64,000 nt of DNA from Haematococcus lacustris (lineage: Eukaryota; Chlorophyta; Chlorophyceae; Chlamydomonadales; Haematococcaceae): contig JASKMD010000012.1 in NCBI GenBank assembly GCA_030144725.1, positions 5,124,623 through 5,188,622 of the forward strand. The letters are read 5' to 3'. Shown piece by piece: positions 1-10,320 of the stretch (its first letter is position 1; every line of letters starts with the position of its first letter). Below the pieces are notes generated by a model, which was not told the DNA's origin, did not search any database, and saw only the letters and a program-made list of their open reading frames with translations. The position numbers were made by a program, and so were the translations under genes.

Positions 1-217
1 GAGAGGGCTGCTACGCCAAGGGTAGGGTAGGGAGAGGGCTGCTACGCCAAGGGTAGGGTAGGGAGAGGGCTGCTACGCCAAGGGTAGGGTAGGGAGAGGG
101 CTGCTACGCCAAGGGTAGGGTAGGGAGAGGGCTGCTACGCCAAGGGTAGGGTAGGGAGAGGGCTGCTACGCCAAGGGTAGGGTAGGGAGAGGGCTGCTAC
201 GCCAAGGGTAGGGTAGG
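1..217. repeat. 31-bp tandem repeat, about 7 copies
   Basis: The unit begins GAGAGGGCTGCTACGCCAAG and ends in GGGTAGGGTAGG; units start every 31 bp (1, 32, 63 and so on). The array runs off the left edge of the window, so its true length is unknown. No gene is supported here; long reading frames over it are repeat artefacts. Confidence 0.95.
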
Positions 218-560
218 GAGAGGGCTGCAGCGTGTGTCGTGGGCGGGGGTGGGAAAGGGGGGAGGTAGGTGGGGTGGTAGACTTGGAGGTGGTGGGACAG
301 GGTAGGGTAGGGGGAAGGGGGAAGGGGGAAGGGGGAAGGGGGAAGGGTGAAGGAGGAAGGGGGGAAGGGGGGAGGACTGACCGTGGGACCTGCAGGAAAC
401 AATGGGCATCTTTGCGGTTAGGCTGGGCAGCGGACCACTCATGTGCAAGGGCTGGCCACTCACAGTTTGCTAGCGCCTCTTCCATACCTACTTGGCATCG
501 CCTCCATGGCTGCCGCTCCTGGCTGCTCCTGCGCTCCATGCGCCTGCTTCTTGTGGTAGG
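218..560. repeat. G-rich low-complexity stretch
   Basis: Purine-rich DNA with a short (GGGGAA)n-like run at about 305-365 between two satellites. I see no gene, RNA or splice signals in it. Confidence 0.6.
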
Positions 561-564
561 GTGA

Positions 565-1036
565 TGGAGGAGGTGGTGGGGGTGGGGGTGGGGGTGGGGG
601 TGGGGGTGGGGGTGGGGGTGGGGGTGGGGGTGGGGGTGGGGGTGGGGGTGGGGGTGGGGGTGGGGGTGGGGGTGGGGGTGGGGGTGGGGGTGGGGGTGGG
701 GGTGGGGGTGGGGGTGGGGGTGGGGGTGGGGGTGGGGGTGGGGGTGGGGGTGGGGGTGGGGGTGGGGGTGGGGGTGGGGGTGGGGGTGGGGGTGGGGGTG
801 GGGGTGGGGGTGGGGGTGGGGGTGGGGGTGGGGGTGGGGGTGGGGGTGGGGGTGGGGGTGGGGGTGGGGGTGGGGGTGGGGGTGGGGGTGGGGGTGGGGG
901 TGGGGGTGGGGGTGGGGGTGGGGGTGGGGGTGGGGGTGGGGGTGGGGGTGGGGGTGGGGGTGGGGGTGGGGGTGGGGGTGGGGGTGGGGGTGGGGGTGGG
1001 GGTGGGGGTGGGGGTGGGGGTGGGGGTGGGGGTGGG
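565..1036. repeat. (GGGGGT)n hexamer satellite, nearly 80 units
   Basis: An almost uninterrupted run of the hexamer GGGGGT. Apparent proteins of poly-Pro, Pro-His or Gly-Val on either strand are artefacts of the repeat. Runs of five guanines on one strand could fold as G-quadruplexes. Confidence 0.97.
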
Positions 1037-1199
1037 AAGGGGGGATGGGTGTGGCCACTAGAACCTGCAAACAACAACAAGGGCATGACAGGAGGTCAGA
1101 GTTGGGACCACACAGTTACAAGGTCATGATAGGCGGTCAGAGTTGGTGAGGGATGTGAGATGATAGGTAGGGGTAGGGAGGGGAGGTGACGGAGAGGGT

Positions 1200-1594
1200 T
1201 GGGCCGGGCTGGGCTGGGCTGGGCTGGGCTGGGCTGGGCTGGGCTGGGCTGGGCTGGGCTGGGCTGGGCTGGGCTGGGCTGGGCTGGGCTGGGCTGGGCT
1301 GGGCTGGGCTGGGCTGGGCTGGGCTGGGCTGGGCTGGGCTGGGCTGGGCTGGGCTGGGCTGGGCTGGGCTGGGCTGGGCTGGGCTGGGCTGGGCTGGGCT
1401 GGGCTGGGCTGGGCTGGGCTGGGCTGGGCTGGGCTGGGCTGGGCTGGGCTGGGCTGGGCTGGGCTGGGCTGGGCTGGGCTGGGCTGGGCTGGGCTGGGCT
1501 GGGCTGGGCTGGGCTGGGCTGGGCTGGGCTGGGCTGGGCTGGGCTGGGCTGGGCTGGGCTGGGCTGGGCTGGGCTGGGCTGGGCTGGGCTGGGC
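1200..1594. repeat. (GGGCT)n pentamer satellite, nearly 80 units
   Basis: An uninterrupted GGGCT pentamer run. Because five is not a multiple of three, all frames stay open, which explains the overlapping low-complexity reading frames here. They are not genes. Confidence 0.97.
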
Positions 1595-2180
1595 TGCTGC
1601 TCTGCGCCGTTGCAGCCTTGCCTGCAATCACCAAGCATACTACACATGTGATGCGCATGGTCAAGGCTGTCGCCACACTGCTGGCAAGCATGGCAAGCCT
1701 ATGCTTATGCCACACACCTGTTGCTTTGAGTCATGCCATGTAGTTGTAGTTGTTGTTGTGCACTTGAAGTGTTTGACAACAAGACAAGACACGCTGAACA
1801 TCCTCACTGCTCCGAGTGCTTATCCGCACCTCATGGTTGCACCTCCTATCCGCACCTCAAGGTTGCACCTCCTAAGCTCCACCGCTATGCGCTTCCCTTG
1901 CTGCTCCGATCCGAGTGCTTATCGCCGCGCCTCCTAGCTACGGCTTGTTCATGCTTGTTGATCCTTCTACCTCCTAGTCGCGCCTCCTCTTTGTGACTGG
2001 TCGCGGATGGCTGCGAGGCGGAGTTTTATGGTGTCCAGGAAGGGGGGCTAGTTCGCCAAGTCGCGAGTCTAATCCTAGTTGTGAGGCTACTCGTAGCTGA
2101 TCGTGGCTCCTTTGAGGATTGGCCGTAGTATGCATGCGGTTTAGCTGCATGGTACTTAAAAACATATTCTTACTTTAGCG
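1595..2180. other. No gene recognised; short imperfect direct repeats
   Basis: At about 1815-1880 the phrase TCCGCACCTCA..GGTTGCACCTCCT occurs twice in tandem. Nothing else is recognisable and no coding exon is supported. Confidence 0.4.
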
Positions 2181-2736
2181 TCTGTACAGATGGAGGGTTT
2201 GCGTATCTGTACAGATGCCAGCTAGCTATCTGTACAGATAGCGGCTTGTTATCTGTACAGATGGAGGGTTTGCGTATCTGTACAGATACGTAAAATAACT
2301 ATCTGTACAGATACACCCCTGGCATCTGTACAGATACGTAAATAATTATCTGTACAGATACACCCTAGGCATCTGTACAGATACACCCTCGGCATCTGTA
2401 CAAATACGTAAATTATTATCGGTACAGATACACCCTAAGCATCTGTACAGATACACCCCTGGCATCTGTACAGATACGTAAATAATTATCTGTACAGATA
2501 TACCCCCGGCATCTGTACAGATAAACCCTGGCATCTGTACAGATACCAAAAAAATATCTGTACAGATATACCCCCGGCATCTGTACAGATACACCTATAA
2601 ATATCTGTACAGATGCCGACAAACATGAATCTGTACAGATGCAAGGAAGGCATCTGTACAGATGCCGCATATCCTTGGGGCCATCGACATGCATCTGTAC
2701 AGATGGCGAGCCCATGAGACGGGCATCTGTACAGAT
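2181..2736. repeat. Array of about 23 copies of the palindrome ATCTGTACAGAT
   Basis: The 12-mer ATCTGTACAGAT is its own reverse complement. Copies begin at 2205, 2228, 2251, 2276, 2301, 2324, 2348, 2371, 2394, 2418, 2441, 2464, 2488, 2511, 2533, 2556, 2579, 2603, 2629, 2652, 2693 and 2725, plus a first imperfect copy at 2181. Spacing is mostly 22-25 bp, with 23 the commonest, widening at the right end. Two copies carry single substitutions (2394 ends AAAT, 2418 has CGGT). The 11-bp spacers are AT-rich or of a CACCC(C/T)(T/G)GGC type. The array stops about 175 bp before the gypsy fragment. Confidence 0.93.
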
Positions 2737-2910
2737 TCCCAAAAAGGGGGGGGTACCTCGCGCGCGGATCGATGTATCTTCGCAACCGCTGCGAGTTAGG
2801 ACTTCATTCAAGAGCGAGGTCCCCCTTAAACTCAACGCTCTATCGTTCTATCGGAGCGGAATGTCCATCCGATGCAAAAAAGGCCCTCGCGTCGGCCCTA
2901 TTTATCGTGA

Positions 2911-3564
2911 GTGAATAGTTGGCAGGAGTCCATCCAGTCCACGCCGTTCCTGGTCAATACTGGCCAGTCACCTCTGACACCTACCCTGCTGGAGCTGCCT
3001 GGTGAAGTGTACTGCCCTACTGCCAGGAGACTGTCTGAGTGGTGGCAGAGCAATGTCAAGCAGGCCCGTCACTTCATGGAACTGGCTCAGCGGCGGCAGG
3101 CCCATCTGGCCAACAAGGGACGCAAGGAAGTGGAATACCACACTGGTCAGTTGGTGCTTCTCAGCACTAAGAACCTCAGGATGAAGCCAGGTAAGGCTAA
3201 GAAGCTACTGCCTAGGTTCATTGGGCCTTTCAAGGTGCTAGAGCATGTAGGTCCTGTTGCTGTTCGCCTTGACCTGCCACGAGCCATGGCGCGCATGCAC
3301 CCTGTGTTTCATGTGTCTCTTCTGAGACCCTACACCAGTGAGCATCCTCACTTGCCTCCTCCTGTGGAGTGGTTGGATGAGGCGCCTCTGTATGAGGTTG
3401 AGAAGTTACTTGCCCATCGTGGCGTGCGTGCTGGTAAAGCACGAGGCTACTTAGTCAAATGGCAGGGTTATGATGACTCTTACAACACATGGGAGCCAAG
3501 GAATAACCTTGTGAACTGCCAAGAAGTGTTGACTGCATATAATGCAGTGCATGGTTTGTCCTAG
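2911..3564 (+). pseudogene. Ty3/gypsy chromovirus pol C-terminus (integrase end plus chromodomain), 5'-truncated
   Basis: About 217 codons encode the end of a Ty3/gypsy polyprotein. The opening resembles the end of an integrase core (STPFLVNTGQSP). It is followed by the small SH3-like integrase domain (LPRFIGPFKVLEHVGP, then MHPVFHVSLLRPY). The C-terminus is a chromodomain (YEVEKLLAHR, GYLVKWQGYDDSYNTWEPRNN), which in chromoviruses is thought to steer integration to particular chromatin. Gag, protease, reverse transcriptase, RNase H and most of the integrase are missing and no 5' LTR is in view, so this is a dead fragment. The open frame begins at a non-ATG codon because the natural start lay far upstream. 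Stop at 3562-3564. The family call is secure; activity is not possible. Confidence 0.88.
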
Positions 3565-3622
3565 CATCACTAATTAGTGTTGCGAGTCCTTGTGTTCTCA
3601 CGAGGGCGGAACGTTTCCTCTT

Positions 3623-3830
3623 TGGAGGGGGAGGAATGTAGCGAACGGCTCCTCGAAGCCTAGCTCGCCTCCGAGTACTTCTGTACTGCAGTGTGACATG
3701 GTGGGCGAAAGGGGCAGGTGGGCCTTCGCGCACACCTGTTTCAGAGGTTCGACTCCTCGGGGGAAACGTTCTAAACCCTGGCCGTGTCACGCTGTAGGAA
3801 CGAAGGTAGTTATCGGTTGTTGGCGTGGTG
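3623..3830 (+). mobile_element. Polypurine tract and start of the gypsy 3' LTR
   Basis: After the pol stop there is a purine run (GGAGGGGGAGGAA, ending 3636), directly followed by TGTAGCGAACGGC at 3637. This is the arrangement expected for a polypurine tract plus an LTR beginning with TG. The LTR end is not visible: the sequence merges near 3830-3850 into the next element's reading frame, so the LTR was probably cut by that insertion. An 11-mer GGTTCGACTCC at about 3746-3756 matches a polymerase III B-box. Confidence 0.55.
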
Positions 3831-3839
3831 TCTTGCACG

Positions 3840-6022
3840 CTACAACACGCAACCTGGCCACAGAGTTGGTGGCCCTCCTAAGAAGACATGACACACAGAG
3901 CAACCACCACCCCATGAGAGCGGCACAGGACAAAGCCCTTGCCACTCTACACACCACACGAAGCTTCCCAAGTACCGTCCAAAGGTGGGCTGACCCACTC
4001 ACAGTTAGACCGGAAACCACTACCTACTGGAGCCCTGACACCAATGACACGGCCTTTGGCGCACGCCACAACTGCCTACTGGTACGCCACACTGGGCTAT
4101 CCACATGGAACGTACCGGCAGACGATGCGGTGGCACTCAAATGCGTCAACCACGCTATACACTCAGCTACCCAGGAGGAGGCTATGGCCACCATCATGCT
4201 GATCCCTGGGAAAAGGGGCATCTCCTACCCCAAACACATTGACACCCTAAGACGCTACCCAGAATACTGGCAGCACCTGGCCAGCATACCCCCCACCAAG
4301 ACCACCGGCTCCAAGCCAGGCAGGCACGCCAACCTCCACATCTACGTCATCTGGAATGCAGCGGGACAACAACTCGTCACCAAAGGCAACCCCCAAGGAT
4401 GGCTGGCTAGCACTGCCACTGCCCTCCACCCTCAACGAGACACACACCCAATCCACAACAGACCAACGAATCAAAGACAGCCGGCCACACCCCCCAGCGG
4501 CCACAAACAACACATGCGCCTGCCGTTGGACAGGGACCTCCCCACCTCGGGGCACCAACGCAGCCACCAACAGCTCACGCAACACTCCACGACGCAACCA
4601 CGGATGGCCATCACTGAATGGGCCACGCTCGCGTACTCGGACGGCAGCTGCATTAAGACCTCGGAGGCAGCCCCAGCGCGCGTCGGGGCGGGGGTCTATA
4701 TCCCGGAGACCAACGTCCTCATCACCGTCGCCTTGGACGACCCAGAAAGCAACACCATCAACAAGGCGGAACTCACGGCGATACACGCGGCACTCAAAGC
4801 AGGGGCCACACGCATCGCCACCGACAGCCTCTGCTCTATCTACCAGATACGCCGAGCCCTCGCTAACCCGATGTCGCTCATCACACACAGGCACAATGAC
4901 ATCCTGACCGCTATCGCCACCCTCATCATCGATAGCCCCGTCACGCTCCACTTCTACAAAGTACGGGCCCACTCGGGAATTATCGGCAACGAAGGCGCCG
5001 ATGCCCTCGCCAAGCACGCGGCGTTACACCCAGAGCTCGCCAACACCCCAGCCTACCGCCCTACCACACGGAAAGAGACCAACACCTGGCTCAACAACGA
5101 AGCCGACGGCGAAACCCCCGCCCCACTGCCCGATTGCCGCCAAAGCGTGAGAGCACACATGCACCGCAGGCACAGCCTCGGTCTCGCCAATCAGGACAGT
5201 ATCTACTACCAGATGTCCCAGGAGATCACCAAAGCCGCGGCGAAAGGATCAAGCGAAAGGGTGATGGCCGACACGAACATCTCCACACCCGCACAACGAA
5301 CTGCCCTTCTCTATCGTACCGGCGGGCTCTATAACCAAAAGCTGGCCATGCGTTGGAAACGGGCGATCGACGACCGGTGCCCACTCTACGGGGAAGCCGA
5401 CAGTGCCACTCACCTCCTCTCGGGCTGCAGCGAGACACTACCGATGGTGCAAGAAAGGCATAACGGGGCCGGCCGCCTCATCGCTAAAGCCATAAGCAAG
5501 GGTACCCTAGGCGGGTACATCAGCTTCGCGGACACCGGCAGCTGGGAGAAGGGCGCAAAAGAAGACCTCGACCTCCCTAACGACACACTACACACAACAC
5601 TACGAGCACTCGGACTAAAGACAACAGCAACCAAAAACACCACCAGACCGGACATTCTCATGGTAATGCCACCAACGAAGACGGGCACACGTGGCAAAGC
5701 CATCAATCGGGTCACTATCATAGAAATCAAGTACTGCTCGGACTCAAGGTGGACGGATCAATTAGACAAGGCACTCAACCAACACACCAATCTAGCTCAT
5801 ACCATACGCAAGGAAGGCCACATGGTGGAGATTAGACCAATCCTCCTGGGCATAGGGGGCATAACGTATGAAGCACACACACGGCAACACCTCCTGGCCC
5901 TGGGGATCTCACAAGATAACACTACTAAACTATTACACAAGTTAACAAGACACGCGGTGGAGACAGCCCACTCCATTGCAAAGACAAGCTACAGACTCAG
6001 GGCTGCTAAGAGGGAGGGATAG
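3840..6022 (+). pseudogene. Non-LTR retrotransposon 3' half: RNase H, zinc motif and restriction-like endonuclease
   Basis: A reading frame open from 3590 to the stop at 6020-6022 encodes the downstream part of a LINE polyprotein; the part before about 3840 may be read-through of LTR sequence. RNase H is clear: AYSDGSC (Asp), NKAELTAI (Glu), ATDSLCS (Asp) and HSGIIGNEGADALAKH (Asp), encoded at about 4630-5020. A zinc motif CPLYGEADSATHLLSGC follows at about 5378, then RHN. After that come a PD-(D/E)xK-type RPD at about 5648 and EIKY at about 5721. This order resembles R2-type endonucleases and dual-endonuclease elements of the RandI/Dualen kind known from Chlamydomonas. No reverse transcriptase is left, so the copy is 5'-truncated. 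The usual second cysteine of the zinc motif is tyrosine here. Confidence 0.75.
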
Positions 6023-6762
6023 TAGGGGGGTCGCCTCTTCTTTTGGTTTGGTTGGTGGGAGCAGGCCGCGCCCCAGGCGGTAGCTCCTCCCTTAATGCAC
6101 GCCGGTGAATACCGGAGTAGTCTTCTTCTTCTTCTTCTACTAATTTGCCTGAGTGCGGATGCCCCGACCAGCACACAACGCCAGAAGCGCTCCATCGCTC
6201 TTATTTACGCCCTAAAGTATGTGTGCTGTTGCGGCGATGTCCTCGGCGATGTCCAGGTGCCTACTGGGTGTCTACAGTGTGTGCTACATGCTGCTTGCTA
6301 GGGGCTTGTCTCATGGCCGGGTTGTGGGGGTACGCCGTGAGGCTTTGGACCTGAAACTTCTTCAGCAGCTAGCTGTACCACACACTCACCCCTAGGCGCT
6401 GACTTGACCTCATCATGCATCAGTTCGGTCAATGGCGAGTGGTGGTGAGGGACACACTGCCAAAAGGTCTAACTGTATGCCAAACGTGTCAAATGCCTTG
6501 CATTGAAGACCATGAGAACCGTATTATTTACATCCACAATTGTTACTCTTGCGGATGCGCTACAACTTGTCTGCTGCTACCAAAATAGGTAAAACCATAC
6601 CTTAGCCATGCCAGGGACTTTTTGCCCGCAATGATGGCCTATCCGCCAGCCTGAAGTGTTAAGTTCGGAAGCAACGACTCTTGTCCTGCCGTTGGAGTCA
6701 TTGATGGCCAAGTCCCTGCCACCGAGCCAACCTTCCACCTTGCATTTAATCCTTCACCCCCA
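6023..6762. other. No gene recognised; 3' flank of LINE and a possible structured element
   Basis: It begins with the untranslated tail of the upstream element, including a (TTC)n run at 6122-6138. At about 6605-6720 a segment bounded by CAGGGACTT and AAGTCCCTG could close into a stem around a body containing AAGTGTTAAGTTCGGAAGC, faintly like 5S rRNA wording. I could not fit it to a 5S fold, so no RNA gene is claimed. Confidence 0.35.
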
Positions 6763-7086
6763 TTGGTTGTGCAGGAACAACTCAATGTAGCCCAAGCTCG
6801 TTTGGTTCACCAAGCCTCGGGTGCTGAGCAGCTGCAGCAGTCAGTGGTGAGGCTTACAACGGCATTGTGTGCTGCGGATGCCCGTGCTTCTGCAGCCGAG
6901 GCCTCATCTATAGCGGCCACGGCTGTAGCGGCAAGTGCCTCTTCTGATGCCTATGCATCAGCAGCATTGCTGGAGCAGGAGCAACAGCTGAACGCAGCCT
7001 TGCTTGAGGAGACAGAGCTGCTGCACCAGCATGTAGCCATTGCTGATGCAGCAACCATGGCAGCAGACCGGTTACGTAGTAGATAG
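6763..7086 (+). CDS. Alanine/glutamine-rich coiled-coil fragment, unknown
   Basis: An open stretch of about 107 codons with heptad-like Leu/Ala spacing (LNVAQARLVHQASGAEQLQQ near the start; EQEQQLNAALLEETELLHQH near the end). It starts at a non-ATG codon and runs into the hairpin element at 7081, where it stops at once. It may be an exon or a transposon gag-like remnant broken by that insertion. I do not recognise the family. Codon use is less GC-biased than in the repeats to the left, which favours real coding over noise. Confidence 0.35.
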   Translation: MVVQEQLNVAQARLVHQASGAEQLQQSVVRLTTALCAADARASAAEASSIAATAVAASASSDAYASAALLEQEQQLNAALLEETELLHQHVAIADAATMAADRLRSR

Positions 7087-7280
7087 TTGGCAAACATGGA
7101 GTGTTAAGCCCGCCTAAAGACGCGAGGCCGAGGTCCGAGCGCGTAACAGCCCGAGACCTCAGCCAGAGGCCGCGGAGCGTAGCGACGCGGCCGATGGCTG
7201 AGGTCGAGGGCTGTTACGCGCGAGGACCGAGGCCGAGCGTCTTTAGGCGGGCTTAACACGCACATGTTTGCCAACTATCT
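7081..7280. mobile_element. Hairpin (fold-back) element H1, about 200 bp
   Basis: Nearly the whole 200 bp is one palindrome. The left end AGATAGTTGGCAAACATG (7081-7098) is the exact reverse complement of 7263-7280. The arms continue inward (GTGTTAAGCCCGCCTAAAGACGC against GCGTCTTTAGGCGGGCTTAACAC, and so on) to a centre GAGCGTAGCGACGCGG. The same centre occurs in hairpins H2 (8940-9142) and H3 (27076-27279). This marks a family of fold-back or MITE-like elements with no coding capacity. Confidence 0.85.
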
Positions 7281-7763
7281 AATGTAGTTGGGTGTTACGC
7301 GCGTTTTAACGTTCGTTGACGCTAGTTTGGTCGGGTTCCACCCCGCTCAAATCTCACTCTGCAAAAGTGAGGCGCAGATCTGGAAGCCTAGCCTCTCTTG
7401 TCGACCTGTATTGGCGGCATGAAAGAGCTGCTAGAGCGGCCAAGGAGTGGTTCGCTTGGGGCCTTCTCCTCCCGAGCACCCGGCGCTGTTTGGGCTGGTA
7501 AGCCACTTGTTTCATCAGCGGTGTTATTTGTGTTGCTTGTTTGCGTTGCGTTTCGTTGCCATTCGCAGCCGCACCCATTCCCAGCCTAGCCGACAAATTA
7601 GCCGCTGGTTCAGCCGTCGCTGCAGGTGAGCTAGTCGCCACATCTCTAGTTGTGTTTTAGTCGTTTAGGCTTTTTTGCTCGCAACCTTCTTCCGCTGCTC
7701 CACAATCTGCAGCGGGCCTGACATGCGATGACGTCCGCCTAGCTTCAGCTAGTAGACGAGCAG

Positions 7764-8411
7764 GTGATGTGCTTCGGAGTTGGTGAGTGGGAAGACGAAC
7801 GTTGGCCAACTGTACTGTGCGTGTGTTATGGATGCGCAGGATTGTTCACGTTGTTACGGTCTGACCCTACTATCACCACGGCTGGTGTGGCTACAGCTGG
7901 TGTGGCTACAGCTGGTGTGGTTGGTGTGGCTGCAGCTGGTGGGGCTGCAGCTGGTGTGGCTGATGCGGGTGTGGCTGGTGTGGCTGATGCTGGTGTGGCT
8001 GGTGTGGCTGATTGGGATGATGTGGCTGGTGTGGCTGATGTGGCTTATGCTGGTGTGGCTGGTGTGGTTGTGGCTGGTGTGGCTGATGCTGGTGTGGTTG
8101 CAGCTGCTGTGGCTGATGCTGGTGTGGCTGGTGCATGTGCGGTAGCATCTAGTGCCGTGCATGCACAAGTGCCAATGCCCACACCAGTGCCCACTCAAGC
8201 GGTCAGCGCACTGCAAGGCTTAGCATCTTTTCTTCCACCACCACCTCCGAGCACCTTGGTCCAGCAAGTGCCAGGGCTGAGCATGCTAGCGGGGCTGCTG
8301 TCAGGGCTGCCACAACAAGTTTCCAGCATGCAAGCCCAGCATGCAAGTGCAACAGCTGTCCGCGTAGATTCAACAGTTGCGGGGTGCTTTGTTTATGCAG
8401 AACATGCGTAA
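7764..8411 (+). CDS. Low-complexity Gly-Val-Ala repeat ORF, unknown (copy 1)
   Basis: The 215-codon frame opens GVGEWEDERWPTVLCVCYGC and then has about 14 degenerate copies of GVA(G/D)A-type units encoded by GGTGTGGCT(G/A)(C/A)TGCT DNA. It ends in a non-repetitive Pro/Ser/Gln-rich tail (SALQGLASFLPPPPPSTLVQ). The start is not ATG-secured. It is identical in copy 2 (26171-26818). It may be part of a transposon gene or an exon; the repeat keeps other frames open too, so expression is uncertain. Function unknown. Confidence 0.3.
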   Translation: MMCFGVGEWEDERWPTVLCVCYGCAGLFTLLRSDPTITTAGVATAGVATAGVVGVAAAGGAAAGVADAGVAGVADAGVAGVADWDDVAGVADVAYAGVAGVVVAGVADAGVVAAAVADAGVAGACAVASSAVHAQVPMPTPVPTQAVSALQGLASFLPPPPPSTLVQQVPGLSMLAGLLSGLPQQVSSMQAQHASATAVRVDSTVAGCFVYAEHA

Positions 8412-8583
8412 GGTGTAGAGAGCTTTTGTTTCTTAAACACGTCTGTTTGAATTTTCAAACAGTTTTTAAACAGCGAAAAGCGCATCTTAAACAGCGAAAA
8501 GCGCATCTTAAACAGCCCTCACCCCCCTATTATGGCCTCCTAAATGAGCCGTAAATGAGTCTTTAAACGCTAGTAACACCCAA

Positions 8584-9142
8584 GTAGTGGCGTTTTCACG
8601 CGTTTAACAACGTTAGCAGGCCTATCCTTAAAACGTTTAGTACGCGGCCCCTCCGCTACTAACAGCCACAAACCAAACTTGTGGTTGTTAGTAGGGGAGG
8701 GGACTTGTTTGTGGCTGTTAGTAGCGGAGGGGACTTGTAAACAGGGCAACCACCGTCGCGATCACAGTCTTCGTCATCGTAGTCAGATGCAGGCGAGATA
8801 TGCTCGGACATCGAACAAAGACAGCAGGGAATAGATGCGCGGCGGTCAGCATTACACATGTCACACCAGATGTAAGAGACAGAGCCAGCGCGGCTCCGCC
8901 GCGCTGGCTAAAGCTTGAACGCTTTGAAAACGCCACTACACTAGATAGCGACAAAACCGCTGCGTGCTAAAGGTTTAAACACGCTCGGCCTCGCACCGGC
9001 GCTAAACAGCTCTCGACCTCAGCCAGCGGCCGCGTCGCTACGCTCCGCGGCCGCTGGCTTCGGTCTCGAGCTGTTTAGCGCCGGTGCTCGGCCTCGCGTG
9101 TTTAAATCCTTTAGCACTGGCGGTTTTGTCGTTATCTACTAC
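8584..9142 (+). mobile_element. Composite insertion in copy 1: TIR element A plus hairpin H2
   Basis: Copy 2 preserves the empty site (CACCCAA joined to CTACAGAG at 26990/26991), so the insertion limits are seen directly. Part A (8584-8939) is bounded by GTAGTGGCGTTTTCA and its inverse TGAAAACGCCACTAC. Part B (8940-9142) is a near-perfect palindrome running from ACTAGATAGCGACAAAACCGC-like sequence to GCGGTTTTGTCGTTATCTACTAC-like sequence. No coding capacity and no clear target-site duplication. In copy 2 a longer relative sits 85 bp away in the opposite orientation. Confidence 0.8.
8940..9142. repeat. Hairpin element H2
   Basis: Arms of about 90 bp pair around the centre CCGCGTCGCTACGCTCCGCGG, which is the inverse of the centre of H1. 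Its sequence is the reverse complement of H3 at 27076-27279 with few changes. Confidence 0.85.
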
Positions 9143-9839
9143 CTACAGAGAACATAAGTGACAGTTTACAGAGAACACAAGTTATGTAGTTGGATGTTAT
9201 AATGTAATGATGTGAGGTTAGATGTAATGATGTATGGTTGAGGGCCGGACGGGCCAGCCGCAAACAGCTTTTTAGGCAAAGTCCACCGCACATGTTATGA
9301 GATAGGAGGTTTCGGAGCTGGAGATTGTGATTGCGGGGTATTAGTAACATTCACAGCTTTGCGGGAGCTAGGGAGCCGAGCTACCCAATACAACCGACTG
9401 AACGGACCTGGCTAGCGAGAGAGACGGGCCCCGGTCTTAGGCTTCATACGTATGTATGCCGCTGCCTACAGCGACCTTGTTGCGTGGACACAACATTAGG
9501 CCCAAACACCCATGTTCAGCCTGCGAGCCTGCGCTTCGACGCCGCTTACTATTTCAGCACGCTGACCCTGACGGTGCAATCGCGGTAGCAAATGGTGGTC
9601 TGGATGTGGAGAACAGCATGGTACCCAATTTTCCCCTTGCTTGTCTAGCCTGATTGTAAGCTGACCACTGTGACTTTTTTGAATATCGAGTCATTAAACT
9701 GTTCGTAACTCTACGACATAGCTGCTGGAAAAGAAAGCACGGCAATTCATCAATCAACCCCGCCGTAATTGACTTTGGCGTGACCCGACTCTGCCTTGCA
9801 GAGTTGACTAGCCTACTCCGACCTCCTGGACCCTGCCCC
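9143..9839. other. No gene recognised
   Basis: Contains the 85-bp segment CTACAGAGAACATAAG.. (9143-9227), which sits before the composite element in copy 2, followed by unique-looking sequence shared with 28967-29577. Short frames only; nothing recognisable. Confidence 0.4.
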
Positions 9840-10320
9840 CTTGCAGCCCCACCCCCTCCTAGCCCTCGCAGAAGCCTCCCAGCCCCTCCCAGCCCCTCCC
9901 ACCCCCTCACTGCCCCCTCACTGCCCCGCCACCCCCTCCCACCCCCTCCCACCCCTTCCCAACCCTTCCCACCCCTTCCCAGCCCCTCCCACCCCCCACC
10001 CACCCCCTCCCACCTCCTCCCAGCCCCTTCCCCCCCCCCTGGCAGCAGCTGGCAGCTGGTGCTGGCGCCGCCCCTAGGCTGCCCACCCCTCCTGCGGCTC
10101 CCCCCTGGCAGCAGCTGCCCACCCCTCCTGCGGCTCCCCCCTGGCAGCAGCTGCCCACCCCTCCTGCGGCTCCCCCCTGGCAGCAGCTGCCCACCCCTCC
10201 TGCTGCCCTCCCCTGACAGCAGCTGGCAGCTGGTGTTGGCGCCGCCCCTGGGCTGACCCCCCCTCCTGCTGCCCCCCCCTGGCAGCAGCTGGCAGCTGGT
10301 GCAGGTGCATCCCCTGAGCT
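9840..10320. repeat. C-rich low complexity and four 36-bp repeats (copy 1)
   Basis: Pyrimidine-rich CCCCTCCCA runs are followed by about four copies of a 36-bp unit (CTGCCCACCCCTCCTGCGGC..CCCTGGCAGCAG). One plus-strand frame continues from here to a stop at about 10642 and includes a TRKRRAG basic patch and a cysteine-containing tail (HQYCSRTGQASQQPCIFHAW). It could be an exon, but start and splice sites are not identifiable. The same sequence lies at 29578-30058. Confidence 0.6.

Noticed and set aside
135..1086. Long open frames of His-Pro, poly-Pro or Gly-Val
   Set aside because: They are translations of the (GGGGGT)n satellite in several frames and both strands; no non-repeat coding sequence or start context supports a gene.
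1096..1743. Overlapping Pro-Ala-Gln-Ser and Gly-Trp-Ala frames
   Set aside because: The (GGGCT)n pentamer keeps all six frames open.
2181..2736. CRISPR array
   Set aside because: The repeat is a 12-bp palindrome with 11-bp spacers that themselves recur. Real arrays have 21-47-bp repeats with unique spacers, and no cas-like gene or prokaryotic context exists.
3690..3770. tRNA gene suggested by GGTTCGACTCC and CAGGTG..CACCTG pairing
   Set aside because: The T-loop matches, but no acceptor stem, D-arm or 7-base anticodon loop can be drawn; at most it is an isolated B-box inside LTR sequence.
6605..6720. 5S rRNA
   Set aside because: Only a few words resemble 5S; helices I-V cannot be placed.
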